Below are positions 61,264 through 64,000 of a stretch of DNA of 64,000 nt, piece after piece. Position numbers and translations under genes: made by a program. A model generated the notes under the pieces. That model ran no database searches. It was not told the origin of the DNA and was given only the letters and a program-made list of their open reading frames with translations. Each line of letters starts with the position of its first letter. The stretch's first letter is position 1. This DNA is from Sipunculus nudus (lineage: Eukaryota > Annelida > Sipuncula > Golfingiida > Sipunculidae): the NCBI GenBank assembly GCA_026874595.1, contig CM049320.1, positions 19,165,214-19,229,213 on the forward strand, read 5' to 3'.

Positions 61264-61891
61264 ATATCCATAGAGGCCAATAATCAAGAGACATTAGATA
61301 CTTTATATAAAATTAAATTTCAATGAACTTTGTTGTGTTATTTTTTTACAATCTCTCAAATTATCGTGGCCACACCAATACAACATTTCAGTGTAAAATT
61401 CAAATTAAAATGTTTTAAATATCAGTTTCAAATCATTGTCTAAATAAATTCGATTATCATCTTGAGAGCTCTTGATACCGTTTTGTGAAAAAACGCGAGA
61501 TGAAAAATCGCAATTTGAAATGGCCCACTACTTCACAGATCTAGGATCAACTCTGGCTGAAGTCACCTCTTTCGGGGAGCAAGCATATTTAGCTGGGGTT
61601 ATCAAATCCAACAGTCACATCCATCCGCCTGGTAGGTTTCAAATGGTTACGGATGTGGGCCAACAGTTATTAGAATATGCAACCATTCACTACCATATCA
61701 ATTTTCGTTTTGGAAATCATTACTTTAATTATCCATAGACTGACGTTATTTCATTTATTATTTATATGCTAAAGCTATATAAAATTACGGTATCATGTAG
61801 ATATATTTGTCTGAAATGTCTTTGATCATACATACATGCTTATTCGGCTATTGCAATAATAATAATAATATAATAAATAATTATAATAATA

Positions 61892-61895
<4 letters not shown>

Positions 61896-61942
<47 letters not shown>
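61896..61942. repeat. (TA)n microsatellite
   Basis: About 23 TA units, preceded by an (AAT)n-like stretch at 61855-61890. Confidence 0.95.
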
Positions 61943-61944
<2 letters not shown>

Positions 61945-62009
61945 TGTCTCATCAAGAAAGATAACACAGTAATTTTCCAATCTTTGAACATCTCGATAAT
62001 ACTTTCCTA

Positions 62010-62310
62010 AATGTAACTCACAAACTTGTACCGAAGATACGGGGACTTCTGTCCACCTACTCCTAGTACTCATTTCTCAGTGGTCCAACACGAGGTCATG
62101 TATTCATTGATAGTATACAAAGCTAAAAGCGAAACCTTGAGAAAAAAATGTTTTATTACGACCATTTCAAACCGAGAAAGCTAGCAGCACTTCGTATTGA
62201 TTGTTTATACCAACATTTCCCGGACTCGTGGTGTAAATACCATTGCATTCGAGTCGCCGAAACTCGTAAAATAACCCATTCGGTGTTAGCTCTGACGTGA
62301 AACCTTTACA
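62010..62310 (+). repeat. Diverged duplicated segment, copy 2
   Basis: CGAAACCTTGAGAAAAAAAT, CATTTCAAACCGAGAAAG, ATACCATTGCATTCGAGTCG and CCATTCGGTGTTAGCTCTGA align with copy 1. The plus-strand frame from about 62130 to the TGA near 62305 is open (starts EKKMFYYDHFKPRK), but the matching frame in copy 1 is not, so coding status is doubtful. Confidence 0.5.
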
Positions 62311-64000
62311 TCCATCAAATGGATATCAGGAGTGCTTCTGTATTTACTTGCCTGAAGCTTTGCCTGTCGTTATTTCTGTTTAGCTTACTCACACAGAAGA
62401 CGGTTTTTCAACTATTTTATTTCCCTTTGGCTTTAAACATTATATGAAAAGTCACACGTTTCCCATTCTGACTGATCTAGGATTTCAACTATTAACTGAA
62501 CATCAACTGCGGAGGAATATATAGTATGTAAATAGAGGTCAGGAGACCTATTCCGAAAGGGGAATTTTCCCTATAACTCCGGGGGATATTTTTAGTATTA
62601 TTTCTTCTGATCCTAGTACTATTTATGCCTCTCACATTATGAGACAGGCCGTGGTCTCCGTAGCCATAACCAGCTTGCCGATACGGTAGTCTCTTATAGT
62701 CTCATTTTCGAATTTTGTACTCGCTATTTGAAATCATGCTCAGCCTATCACGTCTGTCAAACATCTGTCAGTCTTTTAGTCAATATTGTTATAAATATCT
62801 TGTTGGTCTAATAAAGGTAGACAAAAAGGCAGTTGCAGAAGTACCAGAAGTTGCAATCAAATGAACTCGGACAGTCTTAACGTATCATAAAACATCAAAA
62901 GAAAATGATTTCTCTCTAAATATCTATATTATACAAAATTATAATTATAGATATAATAATAACAATAATAAAATCAATAATTTTTATAATTGACTTTTTC
63001 ACTGGTTACACTAGAATACATTATTTTTATTGTGAACATATATGAAAATATCGCGATATGAAATATATGAAAGTTAATGACCTAGTCATCTTTTTTTACC
63101 TCAATATTGATTTATATTCCTTTGTGCAGCCGTTCGTAAACATGAACTGTAAATTATGTTTATAAGTCGTATAACATACCATTTTATGACGTAATGTTAC
63201 ATTTATATATGTGCTAAACATCGTTAGATTTACATAAGGTATTTTTTGTGGACCCACAAGGAAAATATTAAATAGGTTATCCCAATGGTATATGCGCTTT
63301 TCAAAACTGAAATGGAACGACAAAGGCCAAACCCTTTTCAAATGGTATCTGGAAGCGTCTTTATTTTAACAACGCAGGCAGCAGATACCAGAACTTGTAT
63401 GTTAAATTGAATGGACCAGGAAACATTCTCGAGCAAACTATATGGAAATTAAAAAAAAAAAAATAGAAATCGACTCATGTTTAGTAGTCACTAAAAGCAC
63501 TAAGCATATTCGGGGCATAATTTGTATACCAATATTATGTGATGCTTAATTAGGATCACACACAATTATTAGCAACGTTTCCAAAAGTACCGCCTCGTTT
63601 CGATTCGTTATAAGCGCTCTTTACACATGCATACTGGAGTTATGAGCAAGAGCTTTTAAGACCCTTTGATTCAGTAACAGTGGTTACATATACTGGGATA
63701 TAGGTAGCGTTTTTTCATATCAAAACTTGATTTTTTTCTTAAATAATAAACCCAAAATTTTGAAAACGGAAATGCGGAGAAAAGGTTTTTTTTTAATTTA
63801 AAGCAAACGATAAGTTACTTTTTTTTGAAAACGTGAATTATCGTGGAGTGTTTGTGCGACATTAAGGAAAATGACAACTTCATATCTTTAAATCACGTAC
63901 ATCATTATTTACAGGATACTTAATATGTAATAATGACACATATTAACATATCAATGAACAATTTCATGTTACCTTATTGAAAACTCAATATTTTACCAAC
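62311..64000. other. 3' end of window, nothing recognised
   Basis: AT-rich DNA with small A and T runs; no exon with supportable splice sites and similarity, and no dispersed repeat of the kinds above. Confidence 0.4.

Noticed and set aside
61472-61738. 88-codon plus-strand frame after the cysteine-rich gene
   Set aside because: It has fairly protein-like composition, but no recognised family, no clear acceptor or promoter, and it lies past a candidate poly(A) signal. Kept only as a possibility.

Overview
This is eukaryotic, animal nuclear DNA. It is AT-rich, with short exons bounded by GT-AG introns, long introns and many repeats. Repeat arrays that end in GACGGACAGACGG runs and a short hairpin resemble the pearl/Helentron-like non-autonomous elements known from molluscs, so I favour a marine lophotrochozoan, most likely a mollusc. 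That assignment is inference. There is no operon structure, CRISPR array, rRNA or convincing functional tRNA gene.

Minus strand, 35.6 kb down to 0.4 kb: one apparently intact gene of twelve coding exons (1314 nt including stop, 437 codons). It encodes an N-terminal CARD, a low-complexity hinge built from small symmetric phase-1 exons, and a full caspase domain. The catalytic His (MSHGG), catalytic Cys (QACQGG), the p20 Arg (LPREGARVD), a probable processing site (PDVD/S) and a complete p10 are all visible. Every splice phase is compatible.

Minus strand, 52.5 kb down to 42.6 kb: a paralogous locus with the same two CARD exons and the same type of phase-1 hinge exons. It ends in a trypsin-like serine peptidase exon instead of a caspase. 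Both CARD exons carry frameshifting deletions (17 and 26 nt). The peptidase exon has two in-frame stops and a one-base homopolymer frameshift. It is therefore a decayed CARD-peptidase gene beside a live CARD-caspase, and the two appear to have exchanged effector domains on a shared CARD-plus-hinge module. This is the most interesting feature of the window.

Plus strand, 55.6 to 60.9 kb: a probable four-exon gene for a small secreted cysteine-rich protein of unknown family, with a signal-peptide exon and a poly(A) signal at 61.26 kb.

The introns of the caspase gene are filled with mobile DNA. There are three large elements (5.0-9.5, 12.6-16.7 and 22.1-25.0 kb) sharing a 5' end, tandem cores of about 280 and 336 bp studded with GGTGGCGCCACC palindromes, a GACGGACA run and a 3' hairpin. 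There are also several diverged relatives, a dead antisense non-LTR retrotransposon at 27.8-29.6 kb, other tandem arrays (143, 175 and 29 bp units) and tRNA-derived-looking fragments. The 29-bp array at 35 kb starts inside CARD exon 1 and appears to have grown from its splice donor. From 36 kb onward the DNA is richer in AT microsatellites and poorer in these elements.
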